Below are positions 8,546-17,232 of a stretch of 64,000 nt of DNA, in pieces. How positions within the stretch are numbered: the stretch's first letter is position 1; every line of letters starts with the position of its first letter. Position numbers and translations under genes: made by a program. Below the pieces are notes generated by a model, which saw only the letters and a program-made list of their open reading frames with translations, did not search any database and was not told the DNA's origin. The stretch comes from Caldilineaceae bacterium (GTDB taxonomy: Bacteria > Chloroflexota > Anaerolineae > Caldilineales > Caldilineaceae). The DNA lies in the NCBI GenBank assembly GCA_022821545.1, contig JAJEDJ010000034.1, forward strand, positions 248,001 to 312,000. Direction: 5' to 3'.

Positions 8546-10486
8546 ATGACTGCTGAAATGATCCTGCTTGTCGTCATTCTTGTGGTGGCGACCTATCTCT
8601 ATTTGACTGACTGGTTGGCAACTGAGACAACCTCGGCTCTCGCCATTACAGCCCTTGCTCTGACCGGAATTCTGAGTACTGGAGAGGCATTGTCCGGTTT
8701 TGCCAGCACGGCCACTATAACGGTGGGCGCAATGTTCGTAATCAGCGGAGGCCTGCTTCGCACTGGCGCCCTGGAAATCGTGACGATCGGCCTGGCGCGC
8801 TTCTCAGGCGGCAGTCCCCGTCGTCTCCTGATCCTGTTGGGCGGAGTCATTCCATTGGCCAGCGCCATTATGAACAACACACCTGTCGTTGTCATGATGG
8901 CCCCGGTCGTCCTTTCTCTCAGCCAGCGTTTTCGCATTCAGCCGTCCAAGCTGCTCATCCCGCTCAGCTATTTTGCCGTCTTGGGCGGTACCATCACGCT
9001 GCTCGGCACCAGCACCAACATCCTGGTTGACGATCTTTACAGGGCCGCGGGAGGACCCGGTTTCAACCTGTTGACCTTTACACCACTCGGCCTTATCTTC
9101 ACAGTCGCCGGCGGCATCTTTGTCGTTCTCACAAGTCAGAAGCTTTTACCGGACAGGTCGCCGGCGGGCAGCCTGGGCGAAGGCCGCCACCAGAGCACAC
9201 CATTCGTTGCCGAACTGATAGTCGAAAAGGAAAGTCCTTTGCTGGGCCGGAATGTTGGCGAACTGTTCAGCGAGGCAGCCACCGCCCGATTCTCCCGGCG
9301 CAGGTCGGAACGACACCACCGCCGCCTGACACACTTGCGCGGGGCGCTTCACGGCAACGGCGACTCGGCGCAGGAACGGATCGAACTGCTCGAACTCTTG
9401 CGCGATGGCAGACCACACCGCGCCCGGCGGCCCCAACCGTCGCGCTTTGGCCTGGTCAGACGTTTTGAGCCGGAGGAGGCTGAACTCCTCCGAATTCAGG
9501 AGGGCGACGTACTGGTCATCTGCGGGGCGCCGCCCGTGATTGCCCGCTTCATCGAGACCTACTCGGCCTTCGCGTCGGAGCCGGGACAGTTTGCGCCGCC
9601 CCCTTCCGACAGGTCTGCAGGCGCGCTGCCTTCAACCCGTATCGTCGAGGCGGTCATTTTGCCGGACTCGGTGGCCGTCGGTCGCCAGCTGGCACAGTTG
9701 GAGTTCGAAGAAAGTCACCACGTTCATGTGCTGGGCCTGCAGCGCAGAGGCGGGCAACGCCGGGTCGGCCCGCGACATGCACGCCTCAATAGCGGGGATG
9801 TCCTGCTCCTGCAGGGTGCCAGGTCCGGCCTGCACGCTGTGAGCGAGGTTTTCAAGCTGCTTCTTGTCGAGGGAGTGGAATCAGCAATCGCCCGCCGCGC
9901 CAAAAATCGTCTCGCCCTCATCATCATGGGGGCGGTGATCCTGTTCGCCAGCCTCACCGAAATACCCATCGTCATGCTGGCGCTGGGGGGCGCAGCTCTG
10001 ATGGTCGCTACACGCTGCCTGCGCACCGATGAGGCAATGTCGTCACTCGATGGGTCTACGCTGCTCCTCCTTGCAGGCACGATTCCATTGGGCACTGCGA
10101 TGCAGAAGACCGGGCTCGCTCAACTGCTCGTGGATCAACTGATTTCAGTTTCCGGGCAGGTCAGCCCGGTTGTAATGCTCTCTCTCTTCTATCTCTTCAC
10201 CAGCCTGCTGACACAGCTGATCAGCAATAACGCGGTCGCCGTGCTACTCACTCCGATTGCGCTCTCCATGGCCGCTACCTTGCAAGTGAATCCCCAACCC
10301 CTCCTGATGACAATCGCTTTTGGCGCATCGGCCAGCTTCATGACGCCGATGGGCTACCAGACCAACGCCATAGTCAGGGGCGCCGGCGGTTACACGTTTG
10401 GCGACTATCTGCGGATCGGGGTCCCCCTGACCGTCATCATGTGGGCGCTGGCGACGGCGCTGATTCCGCTTCTATGGCCGCTGTAA
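8546..10486 (+). CDS. SLC13-type (divalent anion/sodium symporter) permease with TrkA-C-like regulatory domains
   Basis: A roughly 646-residue inner-membrane transporter. The N-terminal half has about six hydrophobic segments with the ion-binding SIMNNTPVVVMMAPVV-like and GGTITLLGTSTNIL motifs. The middle (about residues 210-430) is a soluble pair of TrkA-C/RCK-C-like modules. The C-terminal half repeats the membrane architecture with LISNNAVAVLLTPIA and SFMTPMGYQTN. SNT/NNT hairpins are hallmarks of the DASS/CitMHS-like carriers for sulfate, dicarboxylates or similar anions. The first regulatory module carries an unusual Arg/His-rich insert of about 40 residues. I chose the ATG at 8546, since residues encoded upstream (to 8438) look unrelated; no strong ribosome site decides this. 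Substrate unknown. Confidence 0.85.
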   Translation: MTAEMILLVVILVVATYLYLTDWLATETTSALAITALALTGILSTGEALSGFASTATITVGAMFVISGGLLRTGALEIVTIGLARFSGGSPRRLLILLGGVIPLASAIMNNTPVVVMMAPVVLSLSQRFRIQPSKLLIPLSYFAVLGGTITLLGTSTNILVDDLYRAAGGPGFNLLTFTPLGLIFTVAGGIFVVLTSQKLLPDRSPAGSLGEGRHQSTPFVAELIVEKESPLLGRNVGELFSEAATARFSRRRSERHHRRLTHLRGALHGNGDSAQERIELLELLRDGRPHRARRPQPSRFGLVRRFEPEEAELLRIQEGDVLVICGAPPVIARFIETYSAFASEPGQFAPPPSDRSAGALPSTRIVEAVILPDSVAVGRQLAQLEFEESHHVHVLGLQRRGGQRRVGPRHARLNSGDVLLLQGARSGLHAVSEVFKLLLVEGVESAIARRAKNRLALIIMGAVILFASLTEIPIVMLALGGAALMVATRCLRTDEAMSSLDGSTLLLLAGTIPLGTAMQKTGLAQLLVDQLISVSGQVSPVVMLSLFYLFTSLLTQLISNNAVAVLLTPIALSMAATLQVNPQPLLMTIAFGASASFMTPMGYQTNAIVRGAGGYTFGDYLRIGVPLTVIMWALATALIPLLWPL

Positions 10487-10606
10487 GTCTTCCGTCTTTT
10501 TGGATTTTCCGTCTCCGCGAATCTGTGCAGCGAGGCGTCTGGTCTGCGATAATGTTCAGCGTACGAAGAACTCTTATTCACCGTTCATAACCAAGGAGAA
10601 TCTGTC

Positions 10607-11587
10607 ATGTCCACGCCGTCACTGGCAGAGCGGGACTGGAGCGGGGAAGTCGTTCGTTACCCCGACCCTGCCGTCGAGGTCCTTGACGACCGCTTCAGCA
10701 AGTACAGGATCGGCAACGCTGTCGTCGAACGTCTCTTCACCGGATGCCGCTGGGCCGAAGGCCCTGTCTGGTTCGGAGACGCCCGCTGCCTGATCTGGAG
10801 CGACATTCCCAACAACCGAATGCTCCGCTGGAACGAGGAGAGCCAGGAGGTCAGCATTTATCGCAGCCCTGCCCACCACAGCAACGGCAACACGCGCGAT
10901 CGGCAGGGGAGGCTTGTTACCTGCGAGCATACCGGCCGCCGCGTAACCCGGACTGAGCATGATGGTTCGATTACCGTCCTGATCGACAGCTTCGAAGGCA
11001 AACTGCTCAACTCGCCCAACGACGTGGTGGTCCACTCCGATGGCAGCATCTGGTTCACCGACCCCGGTTACGGAATTATGCTCAACTATGAAGGCAAGGT
11101 CGCAGAGGCCGAACTGCCCAACCGGGTCTATCGCCTCGACCCGGATTCAGGTCACGCCGCGATCGTTGCCGACGACTTTCTGCGCCCAAACGGACTCTGT
11201 TTTTCGCCCGGCGAAGACCTCCTGTATATCGTCGATACGGGACGTTCCCACGACCCGGATGGCCCCTCACACATCCGTGTATTCGACGTAACCGCGGACA
11301 ACCGGCTCGAGAACGGCCGCGTCTTTGTCGACATGAACCCCGGTATGGCCGATGGCATCCGTTGCGACGAAGACGGCAACCTCTGGGCCGCGGCCGGTTG
11401 GGCCGGCCCCGGCTTTGACGGCGCCCACTGCTACGCGCCCGACGGAACCCGCATCGGCCAGATCCATCTGCCCGAAATCTGCGCAAATCTCTGTTTTGGC
11501 GGGGCGGAAAAGAACAGGCTGTTTATGGCGGGCAGCCAGTCGCTCTACGCCGTCTACGTTGAAACGGCCGGCGCACAGCATCCCTGA
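10607..11587 (+). CDS. SMP-30/gluconolactonase-family sugar lactonase
   Basis: A 326-residue six-bladed beta-propeller enzyme expected to hydrolyse aldonolactones to aldonic acids with a divalent metal. Visible hallmarks are WAEGPVW (the metal-binding Glu), NSPNDVVVHSDGSIWFTDPG (the metal-binding Asn and the best conserved blade), a second blade RPNGLCFSPGEDLLYIVDT, and ADGIRCDEDGNLW with the catalytic Asp. The start is fixed by AAGGAG shortly before the ATG. The next gene, a small helical protein, follows after 29 bases with its own strong ribosome site, so the two form a probable operon. A second SMP-30 protein is encoded at 20158-21045. Likely cytosolic. Its lactone substrate is unknown, but the neighbouring uronate-dehydrogenase-like and aldonate-dehydratase genes suggest oxidised sugars. 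Confidence 0.92.
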   Translation: MSTPSLAERDWSGEVVRYPDPAVEVLDDRFSKYRIGNAVVERLFTGCRWAEGPVWFGDARCLIWSDIPNNRMLRWNEESQEVSIYRSPAHHSNGNTRDRQGRLVTCEHTGRRVTRTEHDGSITVLIDSFEGKLLNSPNDVVVHSDGSIWFTDPGYGIMLNYEGKVAEAELPNRVYRLDPDSGHAAIVADDFLRPNGLCFSPGEDLLYIVDTGRSHDPDGPSHIRVFDVTADNRLENGRVFVDMNPGMADGIRCDEDGNLWAAAGWAGPGFDGAHCYAPDGTRIGQIHLPEICANLCFGGAEKNRLFMAGSQSLYAVYVETAGAQHP

Positions 11588-11616
11588 ATTTGGAACTATA
11601 TGAAGGAGAGATCTTG

Positions 11617-11838
11617 ATGTCTTACAGCATCCACTCGACGTTGCAAGATCTACTAAGTGACGAGCGCGCAAAGGCCGTATTGGAAAGGCACATGCCCGGA
11701 GCCTCTTCCCATCCGGACCTGCCCATGGCCATGCACATGACCCTACAGCAAATTTCCTACTACCCGGAGGCGGTCGAAGCAGGCCTTTCCCAAGAGAAGT
11801 TGCAGGCCATCGACGCCGACCTGAAAGCCCTCGGCTGA
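11617..11838 (+). CDS. Small helical protein, unknown function
   Basis: A 73-residue protein with an excellent AAGGAGAG ribosome site 5-6 bases before the ATG at 11617. It is mostly helical by composition. Its central pattern (LLSDERAKAVLERHMPG, SSHPDLPMAMHMTLQQI, then a final LQAIDADLKALG) resembles, from memory, a short module found at the C-termini of some bacterial carbohydrate esterases and glycosidases, here as a free-standing gene. It is tightly linked to the upstream SMP-30 lactonase and may be an accessory subunit; that role is inference. Confidence 0.7.
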   Translation: MSYSIHSTLQDLLSDERAKAVLERHMPGASSHPDLPMAMHMTLQQISYYPEAVEAGLSQEKLQAIDADLKALG

Positions 11839-11871
11839 GCAAATTGCGGGGGAAAGCTGCGCCGGACGGGC

Positions 11872-12609
11872 CTACAGATTCCCGCGGCGGCGGGCCATCT
11901 CAAAGGCGTCATCCTGGGGAGTGTAGTTTAGGATCGCATTTGTGTCGGTCATATCCAGCCGCTTGTAGCGGTTGTCTGAAATGCCGTGGAAATTGCCGAA
12001 CATGACGTCTTCGCCCGCTTCAACTGCAGCTGCAATCAGACTTGCATTGTCCTCCAGCGTCTGAATGATTTCGACGTATTCGTGGTCCCAATGGATCCAT
12101 TCGGAGTCGCGGGGCTGGACCGCGCCAAAACGCAGGCAGAGTGATGAGAGGCCGTGTGCGGCCGAGTAGTAGCGGGCCAGCGCCTCCCCCCAGCATTTCG
12201 TCGCCCCGTACAGATTGACGGGGTAGACAGGCTGGCTGGTATGCACCTGCTGATCTCGCGGATAGCCCAGCACGGCGTTGATGCTGCTGGCGTAGACAAC
12301 CCGCCGGCATGACGCCTGCCGGGCTGCCTCGAACACGTTGTAAGTAGCGATGACGTTATTGGGCAGCAGGCTCTCCCAGGGGGCATCCATGTTCGGGTCG
12401 GCGCCTAGGTGAACGACGGTATCGACGCCGTCAAAGAGTGGACGGACTGCCTCGAAGTCGCTCAAGTCCCTTTTCGCGAACGGGGCTCCCTTGGTATCCG
12501 CAGGCTCTGCGATGTCCGTCAGTAAGAACTCATAGGTATCGGCGAAACTGTTGTGGAAGAAACTGCCAATCCTGCCGGCCGCGCCGGTGAGGAGTACTTT
12601 GCGATTCAT
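11872..12609 (-). CDS. NAD-dependent epimerase/dehydratase-family protein, uronate-dehydrogenase-like
   Basis: A 245-residue extended short-chain dehydrogenase. The Rossmann fingerprint GAAGRIG lies near the N-terminus (residues 9-15), a VVHLGADP segment at the end of the fourth strand, YASSINAVLGYP around the active-site serine, and the catalytic YGATKCWGE (Tyr/Lys). Length and the pattern after the catalytic site fit uronate dehydrogenases, which oxidise glucuronate or galacturonate to the aldarolactone, better than the longer nucleotide-sugar epimerases. That would fit the adjacent SMP-30 lactonase and the aldonate dehydratase across the divergent promoter region. Its 3' end faces the small helical gene 33 bases away. 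Confidence 0.8.
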   Translation of the reverse strand: MNRKVLLTGAAGRIGSFFHNSFADTYEFLLTDIAEPADTKGAPFAKRDLSDFEAVRPLFDGVDTVVHLGADPNMDAPWESLLPNNVIATYNVFEAARQASCRRVVYASSINAVLGYPRDQQVHTSQPVYPVNLYGATKCWGEALARYYSAAHGLSSLCLRFGAVQPRDSEWIHWDHEYVEIIQTLEDNASLIAAAVEAGEDVMFGNFHGISDNRYKRLDMTDTNAILNYTPQDDAFEMARRRGNL

Positions 12610-12696
12610 TTTCTAGCCCCGTGTGAGATTGACAGCGCTCAAATAGCAAAGCGATAGCGCTTTCACATTTGCAGGCGGTCACTGCGTTCCGCCGGT

Positions 12697-12855
12697 TCAA
12701 ACCTCTTTTTCGATTACACCCACGTATTGTCCACCGGCGCCGCCGATGAATTCAGCGACGCGCCACCCGGTTCCCTCCACGATTTCCCGCATCTCTGACT
12801 GAGAGACCACCGGATGACTACAAGAAAACTGCCCGAACGATGGTTGTCCATCTTA
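12697..12855 (-). pseudogene. Remnant: C-terminal end of a SAM-dependent methyltransferase
   Basis: In the divergent gap, a frame on the minus strand ends at 12697 with a stop after ...GGQYVGVIEKEV. It reads back through SQSEMREIVEGTGWRVAEFI to an in-frame stop near 12855. The pattern (S-x-x-E-M-R-x-x-V-x-x-T-G-W ... G-x-x-Y-V-x-V-I-E-K) is typical of the last 45 residues of class I methyltransferases. No upstream part of such a gene is present in any frame, because the aldonate dehydratase gene begins immediately. I therefore read it as a decayed fragment. A short independent gene from the ATG at 12792 is possible but unlikely. Confidence 0.5.
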
Positions 12856-12938
12856 CCCGCCCGTGCTATAAAGGGCAAGCGAAAGAGCACGAAAATGTGT
12901 GATAATAAGAGGTACTCTTCTTTGTAAAGGAAATGACA

Positions 12939-14966
12939 ATGGCCGCCAAGAATTCCAGCCGGATTCCGGTAGACAACGACGACATCAGCCTCTTCGACGT
13001 CCAGACCAACGCCCAAGGGCCCTCCGGCGCCTTGCCCCTGGACGAAGAGTTCCTGCGCAACGCGCCCAGCGGCGATATCTTTGGCCTCACGCAGGATGCC
13101 GGCATGGGCTGGAACCCCCGCCGCCTGCGCAACCCGGAGTTCCTGATTCTCAGCACACAGGGCGGAATCCGTGCGCCCGACGGCACGCCCGTCGCCCTGG
13201 GTTATCATACCGGTCACTGGGAGGTCGGACTGCTTATGGAAGCCGCGGCCGCTAGGCTCAAAGCCCTCGGGATGGTGCCCTTCGCCGGCTTTGTCACCGA
13301 CCCCTGTGACGGACGCTCCCAGGGCACGACCGGCATGATGGACTCGCTTCCCTACCGCAACGACGCCGCCATCGTCCTGCGCCGCCTGATCCGTTCGTTG
13401 CCTACGCGCAAAGGGGTGATGGGCGTCGCCACCTGTGATAAGGGCTTGCCTGCCATGATGCTCGCGCTCGCGGCGCAGCGGGAGTTGCCGGTTGTACTCG
13501 TTCCCGGCGGCGTGACCCTCCCCCCCAGCGACGGCGAAGACGCCGGCAAAGTGCAGACCATCGGCGCACGCTTCTCTCACGGCGAAATCACAATGGAAGA
13601 GGCCGCCGAACTGGGTTGCCGCGCCTGCGCCTCGCCCGGAGGCGGCTGCCAGTTTCTCGGCACGGCCGCGACCGCCCAGGTGGTGGCCGAGGCGCTGGGC
13701 CTCACTCTAATGCACGCGGCCTTGGCGCCCTCTGGACAACCAATTTGGAGGGATGCGGCCGATCGGTCAGCGGTTGCCTTAGTTTCGCTACACGAAAACG
13801 AAGTCGCCTGCGCCGACATCCTCACCGAAAAAGCCCTACACAACGCCATGGTCGTTCATGCCGCTTTTGGCGGCTCCACCAATCTTCTGCTGCACATCCC
13901 CGCCGTCGCCCACGCTGCCGGATTGCCCCGCCCCACTGTCGCTGACTGGCAGCGCGTCAACGCCGAGGTGCCCCGTCTTGCCGACATCCTCCCCAACGGC
14001 CCCAAGGGCCATCCCACGATCCAGGCATTTCTCGCCGGCGGCGTGCCTGAAGTAATGCTCCACCTGCGCGAACTTGACCTCCTGCACCTGGACGCCCTCA
14101 CTGTCCATGGCCGCCCGCTCGGTGATCTGCTTGACGAATGGCAGAGCAGCGAACGCCGCAAACGCCTGCGTGAGCGCCTATTCTCGGCCGACGGTGTCGA
14201 CCCGGACGATGTCATCATGGACCCAAAGACCGCGGCCGCGCGCGGCCTGACCAGCACCGTTACCTTCCCCACCGGAAACCTGGCCCCGGAAGGTTCGGTT
14301 ATCAAGAGCACGGCTATCGATCCTTCCGTTGTCGACGCAGACGGCGTCTACCGCAAGACAGGCCCGGCGAGGGTCTTTATCAGCGAGCGCGAGGCGATTG
14401 CCGCCATCAAGGGCAACCATGAGAAGTCGGTCCGTGCGGGAGACGTTATCGTTCTGATCGGTTGCGGTCCGATGGGGAGCGGCATGGAGGAGACCTACCA
14501 GCTTACGTCGGCCCTGCGCTATCTGCCATTTGGCAAGCAGGTTGCGCTCGTCACCGATGCCCGCTTCTCCGGCGTAAGCACCGGCGCCTGCATCGGCCAC
14601 GTCGGCCCCGAGGCCCTGGCCGGCGGCGCCATCGGACGCGTTCGGGAGGGGGATACCATTCAGATCGAAGTGGACACGGTAAATCTGAAGGGCAGCCTGA
14701 ATATCTTGGGCCCCTCAAGTAGCAATGGAACTGGTGTTGGTGGCAACGGGTCGGAGGCGGCGGCGCAACGCAGTGCCGGTTCAGAGCTCTTGGCCGGCCG
14801 TTCTCCTCATCCCGACCTGGCCGCCGACCCGAGACTCCCTAGCGATACGCGCCTATGGGCGGCGCTGCAGGCCGTGAGTGGAGGTACGTGGGGTGGCTGC
14901 GTCTACGACACAGACCGCATCCTGGAAGTGCTTGCCGCCGGAGAGAAAGCGCTGGCGCAGCAGTAG
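12939..14966 (+). CDS. YjhG/YagF-type D-xylonate (aldonate) dehydratase, IlvD/Edd family
   Basis: A 675-residue iron-sulfur dehydratase that follows E. coli YjhG/YagF along its whole length. Shared blocks are [31 protein letters not shown] (cluster Cys), [11 protein letters not shown] (cluster Cys), [13 protein letters not shown] (third Cys), [33 protein letters not shown] and a final [14 protein letters not shown]. The enzyme converts aldonates such as D-xylonate to 2-keto-3-deoxy acids in non-phosphorylative sugar oxidation. It is a cytosolic homo-oligomer. The AAAGGA site sits 6-7 bases before the ATG at 12939; the ATG at 12933 would be too close. Upstream lies a divergent region shared with the SDR gene. 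An extra Gly/Ser/Asn stretch after SLNILGPSS (about residues 592-615) is longer than in E. coli. The following aldolase or dehydrogenase steps are not encoded nearby. Confidence 0.93.
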   Translation: MAAKNSSRIPVDNDDISLFDVQTNAQGPSGALPLDEEFLRNAPSGDIFGLTQDAGMGWNPRRLRNPEFLILSTQGGIRAPDGTPVALGYHTGHWEVGLLMEAAAARLKALGMVPFAGFVTDPCDGRSQGTTGMMDSLPYRNDAAIVLRRLIRSLPTRKGVMGVATCDKGLPAMMLALAAQRELPVVLVPGGVTLPPSDGEDAGKVQTIGARFSHGEITMEEAAELGCRACASPGGGCQFLGTAATAQVVAEALGLTLMHAALAPSGQPIWRDAADRSAVALVSLHENEVACADILTEKALHNAMVVHAAFGGSTNLLLHIPAVAHAAGLPRPTVADWQRVNAEVPRLADILPNGPKGHPTIQAFLAGGVPEVMLHLRELDLLHLDALTVHGRPLGDLLDEWQSSERRKRLRERLFSADGVDPDDVIMDPKTAAARGLTSTVTFPTGNLAPEGSVIKSTAIDPSVVDADGVYRKTGPARVFISEREAIAAIKGNHEKSVRAGDVIVLIGCGPMGSGMEETYQLTSALRYLPFGKQVALVTDARFSGVSTGACIGHVGPEALAGGAIGRVREGDTIQIEVDTVNLKGSLNILGPSSSNGTGVGGNGSEAAAQRSAGSELLAGRSPHPDLAADPRLPSDTRLWAALQAVSGGTWGGCVYDTDRILEVLAAGEKALAQQ

Positions 14967-15093
14967 AGGGATTGCCGCTTCAGGAAAGAACTCCTGGCGC
15001 CGGCCCTGCTTCTGTGACCGGGACCTGGAGAAAACTGGTAATGCGCTCTCTCAGCGAAGCGGTAGCGCATCTCACGCTGTCAGCGGCTGCCCG

Positions 15094-15753
15094 TTAAGGA
15101 TCGCTGCAGTCCCGGGTGAAACCGCACTGAGCACAGATGATCTTGCAGTGGCGTTTGCTCACCGCGCCCCCGCACAGCCAGCAGAAAGTGTCGTCTACCG
15201 GCTCGTAGACCGGCACGAACTCTGCGTCCCCTGTCTCTACTCGATGCTCGTAACTCTCATGCTCGATGCGCCCGCCAGGACTGTAAAACGTGGCTTCATA
15301 TCCCCGAAAATCGCCCTCTCTGTACAGGAATTTCGCCGAGAAGTACCGCTCCTCAAACAGCCATGGGATGAACAGCCGGTCTCCGGGCCACAGGTTCAGC
15401 TCAAGCAACCGGTCGTTGTCGACCCAGGCGAGCCTTCCTTCCGGTGAGTCGTGTAGTTGCCCGGTCCAGTGCTGGGCGAGGAAAAGCCACACGTACCAGT
15501 CGGACTCACCGTCGAAGTTAGGGAATGTGATCTGACCGCGCAGGGTCGGGTCTATGCAAACGAGCCCACTCTCCTCGTGAACCTCGCGTACCACACACTC
15601 TTCGGGCGATTCGCCCGGCTCAAACTTGCCACCCAGACCGTTCCACTTGCCCTCATGATAGTCGTTGGCCCGTTTGACCCTGTGCAGCATCAGGGTCTGA
15701 CCTGGCCGCTGCACATAACAGAGGGTTGCCAGTTTCAAGCTGCTATTGGCCAT
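15094..15753 (-). CDS. Nudix hydrolase with C-terminal zinc ribbon
   Basis: A 219-residue protein. Residues 1-155 are an MTH1/MutT-like Nudix domain with a complete Nudix box (GKFEPGESPEECVVREVHEESGL is G-x5-E-x7-REVHEESG; residues about 42-64). This predicts hydrolysis of an X-linked nucleoside diphosphate such as an oxidised dNTP. After a beta-rich middle, the tail contains four cysteines as CWLCGG and CAQCG, a zinc-ribbon-like knuckle pair not usual for MutT-type enzymes. It faces the aldonate dehydratase gene and is 2 bases downstream of the E1-beta gene, so it is probably co-transcribed with it. Substrate unknown. Confidence 0.88.
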   Translation of the reverse strand: MANSSLKLATLCYVQRPGQTLMLHRVKRANDYHEGKWNGLGGKFEPGESPEECVVREVHEESGLVCIDPTLRGQITFPNFDGESDWYVWLFLAQHWTGQLHDSPEGRLAWVDNDRLLELNLWPGDRLFIPWLFEERYFSAKFLYREGDFRGYEATFYSPGGRIEHESYEHRVETGDAEFVPVYEPVDDTFCWLCGGAVSKRHCKIICAQCGFTRDCSDP

Positions 15754-15755
15754 GT

Positions 15756-16742
15756 TCAGAACGCCGCCAGTTCCTTGCCCATTGCGTAGATCTTCTCCGC
15801 ACTGGGACGGTACGCGTCCTCCAGGGTCGGGCTGAAGGGCACCGGTACGTCCAGCCCCGTCAGCCGCTGGACTGGCGCGTCAAGCCACTCGAACGCCTCC
15901 TGGGCGATCAGCGCCGCCACTTCGGCGCCAACTCCGGTATTGCCGGTGGCGCTGTGAACGATCAGCACTTTACCGGTCTTGCGGGCGCTACTGAGGATCG
16001 CTTCAGCGTCCAGGGGCTTGAGCGTGCGCAAATCCAGGATCCCCGCCTCGATTCCCTCCTCCGCCAGCCGGGAGGCCGCCTCATGTGCTTCCCGCACTTG
16101 CGCGCCGTAGGTGATAATCGACAGGTCGGCTCCCTCCCGCGCCGTGTGGGCCTCGCCGATCGGCACTATGTATTCGCCTCCTGGAACCGGCCCGCGCTCC
16201 GATCGGTAGAGTATCTTGCTCTCCATGTAAATGACCGGGTTGTTGTCGCGAATCGCCGCGATCAATAGGCCCTTGGCATCGGCCGGCGTCCCCGGCGCCA
16301 CGACTTTGAGCCCGGGTGAGTGCGTAAACCACGCCTCCGGGTTCTGACTGTGAAACGGGCCGGAACGCAGCCCCCCGTCACTCGGCGCCCGGATAACCCA
16401 GGGCACCGGTGCCCCCCAGCGGTAGTGGTTGGTCGCGGCGAACTGCACGATGCTGTCAAAGCCGCTGGAGATGAAATCGGCGAACTGCATCTCGATTACA
16501 GGCCGCATTCCCATCAGCGCCATCCCGGTGCCCATGCTGATAAAGGCGTTCTCGCACATGGGCGTGTTGAAGATGCGCTCGGGCGGATACTTCTCCGTAA
16601 GCGGCTTCGTTACCTTGAAGGCGCCGCCGAACGGGCCGGCCACATCCTCGCCGAAAATAATCACCTCCGGGTCGCGCGCCATCTCCACGTCCAGCGCTTC
16701 CGTTATGGCGGCGATGTAGGTCATTTCCTGTTCGCTGGTCAT
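15756..16742 (-). CDS. 2-oxoacid dehydrogenase E1 component, beta subunit
   Basis: A 328-residue protein of the transketolase-like E1-beta family. The N-terminal pyrimidine-binding domain has MTYIAAITEALDVEMARDP, FGEDVAGPFGGAF with the catalytic-region Glu, NTPMCENAFISMGTGMAL and FADFISSGFDSIVQFAA. The C-terminal transketolase-like domain holds LSIITYGAQV and VHSATGNTGVGAEVAALI. E1-beta pairs with an E1-alpha that supplies the diphosphate half of the thiamine site and decarboxylates pyruvate, branched-chain 2-oxoacids or acetoin. No alpha, E2 or E3 gene is present in the window. The start at 16742 is supported by GAGG 9 bases upstream and gives the usual family length; the open frame extends to 16928 without resemblance. 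Confidence 0.9.
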   Translation of the reverse strand: MTSEQEMTYIAAITEALDVEMARDPEVIIFGEDVAGPFGGAFKVTKPLTEKYPPERIFNTPMCENAFISMGTGMALMGMRPVIEMQFADFISSGFDSIVQFAATNHYRWGAPVPWVIRAPSDGGLRSGPFHSQNPEAWFTHSPGLKVVAPGTPADAKGLLIAAIRDNNPVIYMESKILYRSERGPVPGGEYIVPIGEAHTAREGADLSIITYGAQVREAHEAASRLAEEGIEAGILDLRTLKPLDAEAILSSARKTGKVLIVHSATGNTGVGAEVAALIAQEAFEWLDAPVQRLTGLDVPVPFSPTLEDAYRPSAEKIYAMGKELAAF

Positions 16743-16862
16743 CTCTGCGGTCCTCAAGGCTTTCGCGCTTGTGCCCCCTCCATTGGCAGCACGCGGACTG
16801 ATTGGCGCGTATTTTACCATACTGTGGCGGAGATTACTCCTTTCACTGAATTCCCTATAGGC

Positions 16863-16891
16863 TTGGCAATTCAGAACATATGTCGTACTAT
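16863..16891 (+). promoter_or_regulatory. Sigma70-like promoter for the small gene at 16955
   Basis: TTGGCA at 16863-16868, 17-base spacer, TACTAT at 16886-16891. Transcription would begin near 16898, about 57 bases before the ATG, with a near-perfect AAAGGAGGT ribosome site between. Confidence 0.5.
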
Positions 16892-16954
16892 ATGGGAGTT
16901 CTCGTCGACTGAGCATTTGTCCCCCCACGTGACCAAAGAAAGGAGGTCAGCAGT

Positions 16955-17182
16955 ATGGCGCCATTCAAAACAAGAGCAGACTTAGCGGCGAAAGGAACTC
17001 TCACCGTCGTCGGGCTGCCTTTCAAGTCCGGCGAGAAAGTGGAAGTTACCGTAGAGCCAATTGAGGAAGCTCAGGAAGAGAAGGATCGATACCCGCTGCG
17101 AGGCAAGCGCTACAAGTACGACCGTCCATTTGATGGTGTGGCGTTCGACGATTGGGGAATCGTAACTACTAAACGTATGTAA
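16955..17182 (+). CDS. Small antitoxin-like protein
   Basis: A 75-residue protein with a strong AAAGGAGGT ribosome site. The layout is a short beta-rich N-terminus (GTLTVVGLPFKSGEKVEVTV), an acidic spacer, then a YPLRGKRYKYDRPFDGVAFDDW tail shown here only as its consensus Y-P-L-R-G-x-x-Y-x-Y-x-x-P-F. Short proteins ending in this pattern are common upstream of PIN- or RelE-type toxins in cyanobacteria and Chloroflexota and are presumed antitoxins. Here no toxin follows; an IS66 remnant begins 50 bases downstream. Antitoxin function is an inference. Confidence 0.6.
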   Translation: MAPFKTRADLAAKGTLTVVGLPFKSGEKVEVTVEPIEEAQEEKDRYPLRGKRYKYDRPFDGVAFDDWGIVTTKRM

Positions 17183-17232
17183 CGATAAAGAGCTAATGTG
17201 CGTTTGCTCTTGTATGATTTAGAGTAAGAAAC

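Noticed and set aside
12714..13580. Long minus-strand open frame (288 codons) over the aldonate dehydratase gene
   Set aside because: It is Gly/Arg/His-rich, has no family resemblance and lies antisense to a strongly conserved gene; only the short 12697-12855 shard, in another frame, looks real.
15041..15070. ATGCGCT/AGCGCAT dyad as a terminator of the aldonate dehydratase gene
   Set aside because: Only 7 base pairs with a 16-base loop and no T-run.
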